Of a stretch of DNA of 64,000 bases, positions 46,321 through 59,162 are shown piece after piece. A program made the position numbers and the translations under genes. This stretch comes from Clusia tigrina (taxonomy: Eukaryota; Arthropoda; Insecta; Diptera; Clusiidae), in contig OV050031.1 in the NCBI GenBank assembly GCA_920105625.2, positions 226,844,194 to 226,908,193 on the forward strand, in the 5' to 3' direction. The notes below the pieces were generated by a model. The model made no database searches, was not told where the DNA came from, and saw nothing but the letters and a program-made list of their open reading frames with translations. The stretch's first letter is position 1, and every line of letters begins with the position of its first letter.

Positions 46321-48680
46321 AACAGACAAATTTATTGGTTGGGAGGCATTCATTCATTCGCATACCTAATCGCGCACAAATTTAAATAGCGAAAGTCAGG
46401 TGCAAGAGCTGGAAATATAGGAAGAAGAGGCGGAAGGACTGTGAAGTTTCATTACAAACAACATCCACACTCGCTTCCTGGGTGGGTTTGCATGTTAGTT
46501 AATTGTGCTAATTGCTTAGAGATAGAAGCAATTTAAATCTATCGCAGTGACAACTTTTCGCATTAAATTGAACCTGATGGTCAGCTCGATTTAGTATTAA
46601 GCTTATAATTTGACTTACAGGGTTCACTTCAATTCGAAACATTACATCATTCGAACCATTTAACGATAGATTTGCAATCAAAAGTCTACTCTAAAGCTTC
46701 ACCGTGATTTACTTTTAGGTGCTTTGACTGAGACGTCTGCGGAGGTCATAGTATTATGTAATTATTCTGATTAAAATTACAAAAAAAGGAAAGCATCAGC
46801 AACCAAGGGTATCAGCACCAGAGCTTTGCTTCAGTAAGGTGTGACTTCTTTTCAAAAATCCTCTATCTCCCAAAATATTTGTCCAGGCTTACATTAGAAT
46901 GGGCATCAACGACTGAGTGCTTGAAAACCTCCTTCTTTGGCGGTTAGCCGGCCTACCTCACTTCTATGCTATTCTATTCTAATTGGACCTCAAGACATAA
47001 TTGAGCACTCTCTCACAGGTCATATTAATCCACACAGAGGATGCCCAGTCAGGGCCACGTTTCTATGTGATCTTAGTTTTTGCACTCCATTTATGATTTA
47101 CATTTATGATACCTCACAGGATTCGCCCATTTCACCGAAATTTGTACCGATTTTCTTCTAACGTAAGATTCGTCCTATGGCCAGTCACAGCAGCCGAAGC
47201 CGACGCTGAGCTTCCAACGACTTCGGTCGCCACTCTCAATCTAACAACAGCAAAATGTAAAGGAAAACACGAGTAGTCCAACAACAAAATAAAGCAAACT
47301 CATCCATGAACAAATTGAGTAATTATTAGTATTGTGTGGTTTTTGTTGTGTGTGAGTGCGTGCTGTGTGTGTTGAGTCGAACGACGTTACTGCTGCCACT
47401 GGTGCAGCTGTTGGTGCCTCAATTTGATTGTCGTAATAACAGTTCACAAATCTGTAATTTATTAATGAGCAAAGGTTTTTTCAGCCACACAAACAGCCAT
47501 GTTCGAATTGGAATTTTCATCATTCACGAGTACGGTTGTGCAGAAGGGCACCGAGACAGGCGGGGAGGGAGTGAACTATTTTACGTGTGTGCGGTTGCAT
47601 AATTTTCGCATGCTGGCGAAGAGTTTCTTTAGTAAACGCAACTAAGTGGCATGCTTGGAGCAAATGGAAATTATCATCAACAGCAGCTCCCTCGGGAGTG
47701 TTTAGAGCTAAAATATATACATATTTCAAATACGGTCAGAAACAAATGCGAAGTGATTTTAGAGTAAGTATGAAATGCATGCAAATGGCTCTGATGACAA
47801 TGATGAATAACTGGGTTAGTAAATAATTTAACTTTGCACTATTCAGTCTGGAATGCGTTGGAGTGCAGTCAGCATTCACAATGAATTTCCTTCAATCACA
47901 CACATACACATATACAAGCGGCATATACAAGTATAACATATGAAGAGAGACCTCGATGTTGTGTATCCTGAGAGAGACTTGAAGTACTCATAACTAAAAA
48001 AGGGCGACATTCACGACAACAACAATGTGCGAGTACAGGCTGGTACCAAAGAGTATAGAAACATATAGATTGAATCACCCAAAATTTTATAAAGTGGAAG
48101 AATCGATGAGTGGCAAGGGGAAGCGAGATGCAATGCATGTATTTATGTTCGCTGGTTTTACTAGAAAACCCCTCGAACAAAATTTTTCCAACAATAACTT
48201 CGTTCGTCATGCGAGCTCTATATACTCGTATGTATACTCTTTGCTGGTACTGATATTGCATTGAGCTTTTTTTACCCTCAGAAAGACTCAACACCCCGAT
48301 GTCACTTTTGTGGCTGTTATTGCTTCATCTCTGATCAAGGCATAAAACGAATCTGTGTGGTGAAATCGCCTCCTTGGAATGGTGAAAATCAATGAAAAGC
48401 GAGGTTAATTTTGAGAAGATTGAGTATTTCATTGTGTTGATTTTTCTGTTGCTGATGAACTCGCAAAACCTGGTGCAACACAATCCATGCCCTAGTTACA
48501 CCCACATAGCGGGAATATCTCTCGCTACCTGTAAACACTACATTACTTCTAACTGCCTCGAGCAGGCCATCAAATGATGAAGGGAGAAAAGCTCTTGTAG
48601 TAAATATAAACAGCTCGTCTTTTGATTTCAAAACTAATCTCCTAATAGGCAACACATTAGCTCTGTTATGGCAGTCGTGA
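46321..48680. other. Noncoding stretch, no gene recognised
   Basis: No convincing coding exon. Scattered GT-rich tracts occur near 47350-47372. Confidence 0.35.
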
Positions 48681-48689
48681 CAGGACACT

Positions 48690-49715
48690 GTTTGACTGCC
48701 TTCCCAACAAGTTCGACCTCGACTTGCTAAACTCCTGTCGCAGCTATCAAGATGAGTATGAGTAAAATACAGTAGTTCAATTACGCTGGCACTATCCGAC
48801 CTTCTACAAGCGCACGTGGAAAACCCTAGAATCTCCTCTTTTCAATGACCTGGACGATCTCAAATCATTCAATGTATGAAGAGACCTGTTGAAATTTATC
48901 CTACTTTCAAAATGGCTGGAGTAAGGCTACGGAATTACACACATATCCCTTAACTTGTGGTATCGCAATAGAAGTCTTTGCCATCGAAGTGTGTATCTGA
49001 GAATGTCTTCGTAGAAGAGACTAAAAGGCAAGAGGGCTCTCTGGGATCGTACCCTAATGCCTGAAGAATGTCATAAAATCCTAAATGAACTAGGCAAAGG
49101 CAACAATGTCACACTTTTCTGGGTGCCTGGCCATGAAGGATACACTCGGAATGAACGAACGGACTGCCTGTCAAAAAGGGGGGAGGGGGGCGCTCCGTCC
49201 ACTCATTGGCCCTGAACCTTTCTGCGGAGTCGCTACAGGCCACTCTGTAGACTTACTTGGGAAATAGGAAGAAACTCAGATAGCTACTCAATGGCAGCAG
49301 GCTTCTGGCCAAAGACAGCTAAAGTGATTTCTTACCCCAAACAAAGGTATCTCCAAAATGATACTAACCCTGAACCGCGAGAATTTTAGGACTCCAGTGG
49401 GGTATCTCACACGACGCTGCTGTCTAAGGTATCACTTTAACAAGATAGGCCTGTCAGACATATATCTAAGTGCAGATTCTGTGGACACAACTCTGAAATA
49501 TCAGAACGCATCCCATTTGTGTGTCCACGGATCAAAAGTAAGAGATTAAAATTTATGGGGAAGGTTCTTTACAGGCCCTCCCACAATTTGGAAACTTCAA
49601 CTTTCCAAAGTGCTCAAGTTTCAACTCATCAGAAGCCTAAAGTTAGATTGAATTATTGGGGTTAACACAATAGGTCCTTCCGGGTCGCGGTGCTAGTAAT
49701 CCCTTATATTAAAAT
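48690..49715 (+). mobile_element. Second decayed LINE, 3' portion
   Basis: Pieces in several frames remain: an RNase H end with TLFWVPGHEGYTRNE at about 49105-49155, ILTLNRENFRTPVGYLT at about 49360-49410, and a knuckle CRFCGHNSEISERIPFVC at about 49471-49525. The 3' region has CACAATAGGTC and GGGTCGCGGTG, as in the element at 38951-41235. Many stops and shifts make it older than that copy. The start is uncertain. Confidence 0.75.
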
Positions 49716-49727
49716 GCAAAATACAAA

Positions 49728-49800
49728 TCACAATGGGCCTCCAGTTTCTTCTGGCTGATTATGTGTGCTCTAGACATCCACTTGAACCTAAACCTACACT
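49728..49800 (+). mobile_element. Non-LTR retrotransposon 3' end with ACCTA tail
   Basis: ATCACAATGGGCC, then TGTGTGCTCTAGACATCCACTT and an AACCTAAACCTA tail. It belongs with the ends at 36090-36176 and 58376-58460. Confidence 0.5.
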
Positions 49801-50799
49801 TATTGTGTTCATGTTGGAAAATAATTGCCTTCACTAACACATCTCACATGGTGTTATGGGAATGAAGTCACGGCCAAACTAGCGAATAAGCGATCTGAGA
49901 CCAGTTTTACTGGCCCGGAATCTGTTCTTCACGTACCTTTTGTTGCCATTAAGGCCACTATTGGTGATTTGGTTGCAAGTGCACAGAAACGGACGAAGGC
50001 ATAATTCTAATATAGTCCTGTGGCAGTCAGTCGAGGTGCGGTTTTGTAGTTGATGTAAGGATTCGTTTTTGAAGTATCCATAAATTGCAAAGGATATACT
50101 CGTACGAGTATGAAATCTAATACCAAATTCAGACATTAGCGAAAGCAGAATATTGCTAATATAAATCTAACGTTCTACTGAACAAGCTACTCGATTTTAG
50201 ATACACAGCAGCAAGGTTGGAACTAAAAATGAGCTCCTAACTACGCGTTCCACATTACATTCCACCACGCATACTCCGTGTAACTTGTGATCGATTTCTC
50301 CTACTTGCGGGATAGTTGTACTCTCATTTATCGATATGCAAATTACTCTCCTCTGCAGTAGTCAATGAGTACACCCGATTATAATCCACTGGAATTACAA
50401 ATATGTTCGTTCCACACCTGAGTTGGCTGTGTAAATTTATATTACAATATCATACATATTTATATCATACTCAAACATTTTAAAGCAGCATCTTCTCAAA
50501 CCTTCCCCCACCATTCACATGATCACGAGTAGTGGTCAACACGAAGCCGCTGAGGTTACTTGATTTGCATATGTAGCAAGTAGTTGACCCCTCGGATAGG
50601 TTATTCTTGGCCTGAACTTCACCTCAAATTCTAATTTGCAAACGGAGGTAACCGTAAACTTGCGATTCGGTGTCAATTGCCGAAGCAGAACAATTTTCAA
50701 ACGAAAACTACGCCAAGAAGAAAGCTGAGCAGAGCGGTTAATGAAGCAGCAGCCATCCGCAGAGCATAATATGCTAAAAATTTGATGCGAATATCGATC
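49801..50799. other. Noncoding stretch, no feature recognised
   Basis: AT-rich without convincing exons. Confidence 0.35.
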
Positions 50800-51530
50800 G
50801 ATCAATTTATGATATTGTGTGAGTTGGGCCGATCGAACTGGACACCCGCTTGCTCGACATACTCGAACACAACACACGCGATCGCAGCGAATCCAACAAT
50901 AAAAATCGAACTCTACATTTTGCAAAGCCAACGACACTACCAGCACGCACGCACACACACACACCCAAACACACGGGCCATACCAGTAACAGTAGCACCA
51001 ACAACTCCAAACAACACCAACGAGAACGCTGGCAGTCGACGTCAGCAGCGGAGCAGCAGCAACAGCAGAGCCACTCACAGCAACACACTCCACTCACTCA
51101 CACAACAACGCGCTGCTGAGCTTGGCTTGCTGCGGCGACCGACGCTGCGAACACACAGGTGACAAGGTGGAAACGAAGCGCGCATAGAAGAAAGACGGTT
51201 AGCGCCGGATGGAAGTTAGTCTGTGGAAGCTATTCGAACCGTTAAGTACCAACTGAGAGATCAGGAGAAGCGACAAGATTCTACTCAACGTTTGCGCAGT
51301 TTGGTGTTTGCGGCTTTGAAATTGTGCTGCAAGATTCGAAACGAACTCATAACGACATTTGCACGGTTCCGGGCTAGATCGGCTGCGGAAGAATTCTATT
51401 GATCTATTCTCAACTCTAGAACAGAGTTTGGCGAAAATTGCGTTTGTGAATTTTTTTAAAGGAATTGTAAAAGTGTGAAGTAAACAAAAAATTCAATCGG
51501 AAAAAATACTCAGTCGGTGCTTAAAGTTTA
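50800..51530 (+). other. Candidate noncoding first exon (5' leader)
   Basis: CA-, AAC- and CAG-rich sequence, including GAGCAGCAGCAACAGCAGAG, passes to A-rich leader-like DNA (GTGTGAAGTAAACAAAAAAT). A donor candidate CACACAG then GTGACAAG lies at 51159. Open frames exist on both strands because of the low complexity. No coding exon was found downstream in the window, so the gene it might start would lie beyond. Confidence 0.25.
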
Positions 51531-54030
51531 CTGTGATAGCCTTGCTAATAAGGATAGTGTCCAGCTTAGGTGTGCAACTTGGAGCACGCTTGTCAAAAGG
51601 ATAACCTCAAGGACACGCCAATCGCCAACCTTTCGGTGTCCATTTTCATTGTTTGGATAAGAGGCAAGTATTGAAATAGTGATCATCGAGTGTAGTGCGC
51701 AATTTCCGACGCAGGCGTCGCGCATTTTTGGCGGCGACTCAACTCAATTCAAGTTTCCCATTCCATTTTCATTTTTAATTATTCATCTTTTTTGAAAATT
51801 TCGCTAATACTTCATTAAAAATCTGGTGTAAATATAATAATTATAATTTAAAAGAGTGCTCAGACGCCCAGAGGACTGCGTCAATGCGATCCAAAAAACC
51901 AAACTCATTTATCAACTCGTCTAGACATGTGATCCCCAACAGCGGCGGCAGCAGCAGCACTCCAATCACTGAATATACTCCAATCAGTTTAAAATTCATA
52001 AGCTGCACATCTGCCGCTCACCCGCCTCCGCTTACTCCACTTGTGTCATAATTGGAGAAGTGAAAACGAAACTGCCAAAATAAGCGAAGATGAGATCAAA
52101 AAATGTGCTAAACATAAAAGCATACACTCACAATGCCGTCCGTCCGTCCGTCCGAGTGTGCGTCCGTGCCTCAGTGTATGGTGCCCTTCGCTACGCTTGG
52201 CATAGCGTGGCAGCTGCTGAGGAGCTGGAGCTTTGTTTACATTTCAAGCAGAGGGTACACACATTAAGTAAACACCCCAGAGCACTTGGCCGCGTAAACT
52301 GCCCATCCCATCCCAGGCCACCCAATCCAAACCATGCTTCCGAAGCGTGACTTGGGTCTGCACGGGGCCAGAATTTCAACATCTTCCTGTGCGGCAGCAC
52401 TGTCCACCGCAGCGAGATATGGCGACAAATTACACTTTAATTTACGAGCCAGTGCAAAAATTACGTCTAGGGTTTTGGAGAGGGTCGCTGAGGTCCGTTA
52501 TATGATGTGTGCAACGGCTCCAGCTCCACCGGCCTCTCCGCTAATGACCTTACCTTTCCCCTGGCACGCATAATTGGTGACAATTATTTCGGATACATTT
52601 CGTCTTCAGCACAATTGAAGCAAATTGCCAATTGTCGCTGGCAAATTTCCGCGCACGCATCCGTGAAGCCCAAGAGTTGTCATAAATTCAGAAATAATCA
52701 GCGGATCGCTGGCGTAGCCGCACGCATGCGTGTTAAGTGGGTGACTTCAAAGGCGAACGACTGCGCCAGCGCCACAGCTTGAATTTTGTACTCTGGTCGG
52801 ACACCAGCACTCGCATGTGAAGCCGTTTTGTTAAGGTTTTTATTTATTTGTTTTTTTATGATGGTTTCTGCTGATTTTGGACAACTTGATGAGCGTCACA
52901 TCTTGACGACTTCAGTTTAACCAGTACTGTTCGGAATAAGCTGTGTTCGTGTGTGATACTCAAATTGAAATTGAAATTTTGGGAATTTTTTTCTCATATT
53001 TTGGCACATTCGACTGATTTCATAGTAAAAGAGGCTTGTTTGTTTAACAAGTCGTGGCCAAAATTTGCTTGTGCTTCAACGTTCATTCCATTCCATGCCA
53101 GTAATGGCAAAATAAACAAATTGTAGCAAAACAAAGGGGCAAGAAAAAAACGCTGACGAAAGCGAACTGTGTGGCTAGAAGTTCAACCCAATACGTCTGT
53201 CTGCACATCGATTTAGTTAATTCCACAACAAGAGAATGAATGCCATCGGCGGGCCCTGCAACCTTGCCTTGGAGCTGTGTCAGTCAGCGGAACATGTGTT
53301 GGCACATCTTTTCTTTGTGTACAAATTGTACAAACCAACTTTAAATGATTTCGCCAAAGGTTTTTACGCAAACTCCAACAAAATCAAATTCAAGTTCACA
53401 ATCAATTAGGATGTGAATTCGTGCGGATTTTGGAATTTCGCACAGATTCGCGCACCAGACTTGCACACTCAGCAATCCAGTTTTAATGTTAATTTGACTA
53501 ATTCGTGGTGGAATATTTGCAGCACTCTAACATAAAACTCACACACACACGGTCGTGTGTGCTTAAAAGTGTATCGTGTCATTGAAGAAATACTCGTGTG
53601 TTTACCAAAGCATCTGTTAGCTAACACCAGGGCCACCCATTAATTGGCAATCGTCTGCAATTGCTTAACATACTCGTCTATAGACCACACGCACTCGCTC
53701 AAGAATACTGTCGCAATCCAAAGGCAATTAACAGAGTACGTACTCCTGTAACGTGCATGCACACATACAGACCTGCTGTTAATGTACATACACGCGCCAG
53801 CATTTTCCCTCGTCTCAAGCTTAGACTCAGGTCACAGCAGAACACTCCCACACTGGCACAACTACACAAATTTGTAGCTTTCTTGTTATTGGCCAATTTA
53901 TTGGCATCCAGACAGCTTTGCTCGTGAGGTCAAAATTACTCGTAAGCCTCTACTGTAGACGCTTTGCAGCGTCGCTATTATTACTTTATTGCATATTCGA
54001 ATTAGATACGAGGTGCAGTTCGTGTCTTCG
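51531..54030. other. Noncoding stretch
   Basis: No gene recognised. A CCGT run lies at 52137-52153. Confidence 0.35.
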
Positions 54031-54032
54031 CT

Positions 54033-54270
54033 GAGCGACAAATGTCAAAAAGCCAATTGTAGTTTTCATGCTCCCCTGCTGTTGTTGTTATGTTAAAGAA
54101 AAGAACCCTCATGGTGGTCAGATATTTGGTCTACGCTCTATCGTACTAGAAAAAAAACAAAATAATCTCTTTGAGCGACAAATATCAAAAATAATAGTTG
54201 CAGTTTTTCCCCTGTTGTTGTTGTTATGATAAAAAAGAACCCTATCGTACTAGAAAACAAACAAAATACA
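54033..54270. repeat. Direct duplication, 140-bp offset
   Basis: GAGCGACAAAT starts at 54033 and again at 54173. Both copies continue through TGTTGTTGTTATG, AAGAACCCT and CTATCGTACTAGAAAA. The second lacks about 30 bases around GTGGTCAGATATTTGG. Confidence 0.8.
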
Positions 54271-54275
54271 CTCAT

Positions 54276-55780
54276 CGAGATATTACAAACTTCATCCTTA
54301 GGTCGTCAGTTTGTTTCCAGTGAATGGCGGAATTAAAATCCTCTCGAAATTCCTCGCTAATTACCAACTTATAAACTACAAACGAGTCTAGAGCCAATAT
54401 AGTAAATGTTCTCAACAAGTGCTCAGAAATTAATTAATTTGCATGCAAATTTATTGATTTAATAAAAATCACAACAAAATAATCGTAAACCAGACGTCAA
54501 GTTATTCTTTGTCATGCAACATTGTAAGCCACTGATACTATGCAAGGTCAAGAAGCTACTGCCAGCCCCTCACTTCCACCCATACACAGTGCGTCTCTAC
54601 CACTTCTGGCGCTGTGCACTTAACCAACGGTCAACAAATGAATTTGGTTGGTAAGAGACAAAAAGAAACAACAACAAAGAAAAGAAAACAAAAGCCAAAT
54701 TAAATAAATCCATCGGCGATGTTTTTTCTCTCTGTTTGTATGAATTTGCTCGTACGAGCGTAAAATAAAGCAAACACATTCAGACAAAACAAATGCGCTG
54801 AAGCCACCATGTCAGACGAGCAAGTAAATTCATTTCCGACACCAATTAACCTTCAAATTTGTAAATCTCGAAAAGCTCGATGGCTCGGCCAAGCCAAAGG
54901 CGCTGCGCTGGAATGGTGCCGTGCTCTGCGTTGCTTCTTTTCAGTGTTACGTACGCCAGCGTCTGGTCGGAGTCTATCGATTTGTATCACGCTTGAATGC
55001 TGCAAATAGCTCCAGCTCCAGCTCGCAAGCGAACAAAGCACATAAAAATCACTTTACTTCCACACACACACACACACACATGGGGAAAATGCTCAGGTGG
55101 GGACAGCTCGAGTTTCCGATGACCCTGCCAGCTGGGTTGAAAATTTGCCATAATTGTTCGCCACTTCAACCACTCAATTAACGGTCACCAATTTGCGCTA
55201 ATTTCATTTTAATACTTATCGCCACACCAATCCAGCAGAGCTGGAGGGATGTGTCTAAGCCCCCATGTTCAGCCTTCAAAACTCTGTCTGTGAGCTAATC
55301 TATAAATGATTGAGTGTAGCGCTATGGCAGGCATGAATCAGTCAATCCTGTAAGTCCGTTCAAAGCCGTGACTAAACTTCTGCCAACACGCCTAAGCTCA
55401 CTCGCTCCACAAAGCCGGTACGTGCGCTAATCTGGCGCTCATATGAGCACAATCCGAATTCTGAAGTCTGGTCCGAGCAAGTTCAGTGGCTACTTAGTGC
55501 GTCGCCGCATGTCGGGAATTTTTATTTTCCAGCCAAGAATCCTCATGAATTATAAAATCATAATTATGCAATCAAGTCTGAGACCGCACAGTTGAGGTGG
55601 CATTCTGGCTATACGCGTATTTAAATGGCGTATTCGGAAGAGCTGGGCCCCGTGCGACGCACGTGACTGGCATGGTTGTGGGCCCATTACGACAGCACGC
55701 CGCATTCTTAACGCTGAAGCACACGGAAGAGCCAAAATAAGTTCGGTTTTTGGGTATTTTGACTTTAGCACACACCCTAC
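54276..55780. other. Noncoding stretch
   Basis: No gene recognised. A (CA)n tract lies at 55061-55080. Confidence 0.35.
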
Positions 55781-55783
55781 GGA

Positions 55784-56105
55784 CGATGAGGTGGGCAAAT
55801 GGCTTTGCTAAAGCAGTCCAATGTTATTTTCAGACTGAAGGAACACCAAGTTGCTCAGGGATCAGAACGATGAGGTGGGCAAATGGCTTTGCTAAAGCAG
55901 TCCAATGTTATTTTCAGACTGAAGGAACACCAAGTTGCTCAGGGAGGTGGTTCCAATGGTTTTACTAAAGTAGTCCAATGTTATTTTCACACTGAAGGAA
56001 CACAAAGTTGCTTAGGGATCAGGACGATGAGGTGGGTCAGATGGCTTTGCTAAAGCAGTCCAATGTTATTTTCAAACTGAAGGAACACAAAGTTGCTCAG
56101 GGATC
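55784..56105. repeat. Tandem array of about 85 bp, four copies
   Basis: GCAGTCCAATGTTATTTTCA recurs with GATGAGGTGGGCAAATGG. Copies begin near 55784, 55869, 55944 (shortened) and 56024. Confidence 0.9.
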
Positions 56106-58375
56106 AAAGAAGTTTATTTTGTTAATAGTGCTATGGTCCCAGTGGGGATATATGGTGATATGGCGATATATGGTCTTTATTATTGAAAGAGTGACAACTA
56201 CTTCGATGAAAGTTGTGTTGGTACTTCACTCGTAAGATTTCTGCCAATGAACACCTACTTTCTGGTACAACTCTCCAATACACAACCTTTCTCAGCCTTT
56301 CCTGTGAGATTCACTCTGTTGTAAAGAATGCTTCAGACTATCTACCGACAAGATCATAGCAATACACAACTTGGTGAAGATGGAATTATGCTTTACTGAA
56401 AGAAATCACCAACACAGTTCCAATCAATTCGATTGAAACACGAATCTTATTGACTGAATAATTTCAGTGGGAATAGTATCAAAATAAGAAAATTTTATGA
56501 GAATGATGAATCCGCTCCTTGTTAGCACAGTTCCTTTCTATCACTGGAATACACACACCTGAAAAGTTACGCCCACTCACCTGCCACAACCGTTGACCGG
56601 ACTGTACCGCACTTGAGTTATTTCTCTCCATGCTCATAAAACGCTTTTCCAAATCTATATTTAACCAATCGCTTGACGTCACTTGAAAAGCCATTAGCCC
56701 GCCCCCAGGGGGGGAATTATGCTCACGCCCTCCTAAACACGTGTGCTGGGTTAGTGGGGGCGCCTTTTAGGCAGCTTAACTGTGGTTATTGCTTTAATTG
56801 CGGTGGGCGTGATGCGGCGTGAACGTTTTCCATTTGCTTTATGCGTGAACGGGCTTTTAGCCGCATTTGAACCGAGCGCCAGCGTCAGGAGCGTCACAAT
56901 CGCGTGAATCGTGGCGCATGTTTGTGCGACACAAAAATAACTAAAAAAACCCATTAGCAAATTAAAAATCAGTTTATCAGCAGAGTTTTCAATTAGGTCG
57001 TTACAAATATCCTCCCAATCCACGTAAGCGCATGCACAGAGATCATTTAGAAAAGTGTTCCTGAGGTGAGGAGGGCAACAAAGTTATTCATCTGAATATT
57101 TTATAGAATTCTCAAAACCTGCGCCTTAAAATTTCCACTTAAAATATGATCAAATTAAGTCAGATTAGAAATTTGCATGGGTTTTGATTAGAATACCTGA
57201 AAGATGTGGTGGCACAAGTCTCCAATTTTTGTGCAAAATCAATGTCATTGAAATCTCATTTCAAGGCAATTTCGAAGATGTTACTTCGGTTATATAACAG
57301 AAGAATGCAGAAGATCCGCGTTTTGCCAATAAAATATTATGAAGAAACGTGCTTGCTACACCACCAACAACAACAACAACAACGACAAAATTACCCACAA
57401 ATCGCTGGGATGTATCACAGAACAAAGGGTACCAAAATAGCCCGATATTACGGCAACTAGAATCGATTTGCATAACAACCACGAACAAGTTCAGAGCGAA
57501 AATTTAAATATATAAACAACACCACGCAGCGACCAAAAATCCAAACCAGATGAAAGCGCAAAGCGTGGTTCGGCAGGTGGCGCGGGCAGCAGGCAGAGCG
57601 GTAATCAGCAGTTATCTGCACACTCACCTGCTCGTAGCCCAGGGGGGGGCAGGGAGAGTAGTCGTCCTCCGTTAAAGGTGAGTAAAAGTCACCCCAACGC
57701 TCTAATTAGCATACCCGACCCGCCAGCGAGCGTCGTAGTTGTCGTTATCACCGCAAAGCAGCGGACAACTGTGGACGTGTGCTTTAGCTGAGCTGAGCTG
57801 AGCTGAACTGACCCGAGCCGAGCCGAGTTCTCGCCACCAGCTTCTTGAATTTCTATTCGTATTGGCATTTGCAAATATTTTCCGTAATTAAGCAAATCAG
57901 GGTGGATAAAATATGATTTCCACTCTAAACACGGGTAACACACACGGGTAATGCCGTACACGCGGCGTCGAAGAAGCGGCGGTGATCGTCGAGCGTCGAG
58001 TTAACCAGTTCCTCCGGTTATACCGGTCAGGTCTGGGGGCAACTGCGATCGACGAAAGTGCGTTCCTATGAAGCACACTTCACAGCACAGCCGAGCTAGT
58101 TCCTTGTTAGAATGTTATCTAATGATTGGCATAGCAGGGTTCCGCGATAGGAGGGGCAGTGAAACCCTCAATCAGTGCTCTAGCTGGATTCTAATTAGAG
58201 ATTTAATTGAATGATAATTGCCACCTAACTAACTAGATGTGTCCGAGAGTGTGTGTATCAAGGAGGTTTGGTAGTAAGGAAATCAAACAGAAGTAGATCG
58301 AATGGCATGAAACATGAAACCACGTCTGGAGGGTGCAGTCTATTCTATGGTTCCACTGGTACTATCATATTGCGA
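56106..58375. other. Noncoding stretch
   Basis: No gene recognised. AAC repeats lie at 57363-57382. A GC-rich patch at 57550-58030 has GAGCT and GAGCC repeats near 57786-57827 and could be a promoter or leader, unproven. Confidence 0.35.
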
Positions 58376-58460
58376 ATGAGAGATAGACTTGGATAGGTAG
58401 GCAGAAGTGGCCGCCGCCTTCCGAGAGCCCACTTGGGCCAATATGAAATATTGTGATATC
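58376..58460 (-). mobile_element. Non-LTR retrotransposon 3' end, antisense
   Basis: On the - strand GATATCACAATATTTC, then GGCCCAAGTGGGC, GGCGGCCACTTC and TGCCTACCTATCC. It matches the order at 36090-36176. Confidence 0.55.
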
Positions 58461-58920
58461 ACAGGATCTCATCCCTTCCTTCAGGTCTCGAACCAACCGC
58501 ATCTAAGGATGAAGCTTATTAAGCGTTTTGTTGTCAACTTCGCTATGCTGTCGGTCTAAAACCCACTTAACACCGCATTTAAATAGGACCGCACATTAAT
58601 CATGTCCTTCAAATCCTGTTGTACAATTTTAAGCAATTCATCCTTTCAAATACTTTTTGCTCCGTTCTTAGTCTTCGACATAATCTTCCACAGTTTACCA
58701 GTGTGTCAGTAGTCGAAATACCCATACTTGGAGGTGGGTAAAGATGCTGACTGATCACAAGTTGAAATGTTGTCCTGGTCACTTTGCTCTAGGCTGTTCT
58801 GTCCTAAGTCGGTATGTGACGCGAATATGTTACTCATTTTATATTACTTGATATCTGACGTGAGTTCCTCACTACCATTATCTCTAAATATGTGAAATAT
58901 GTACAATAAATGACTCGATC

Positions 58921-59016
58921 TTCATATCCACCACTCTACCTTCCTTTATATCCGCCTCTCTACCTTCATTTATATCCGCCACTCTACCTTCCTTTATATC
59001 CGCCACTCTACCTTCC
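58921..59016. repeat. 24-bp tandem repeat, four copies
   Basis: TATCCGCCACTCTACCTTCC recurs every 24 bp with few changes. Confidence 0.9.
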
Positions 59017-59162
59017 AGCATAAGAATGCTCCAGATTGAAAACGTTTGAACTCATAGTTGGGATTCTCACCCAGATGGTGAAATTGAGGAGTGCGAGGAA
59101 TAGGAGTCTATGCTGTGTAAGTTGCAATGAAGGTATTTATTCTGCCCCCCCCATAAATAAGG

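Noticed and set aside
50536..51162. Long ORFs on both strands near 50.8 kb
   Set aside because: Low-complexity CA/CAG sequence opens several frames; no domain and no consistent splice model.
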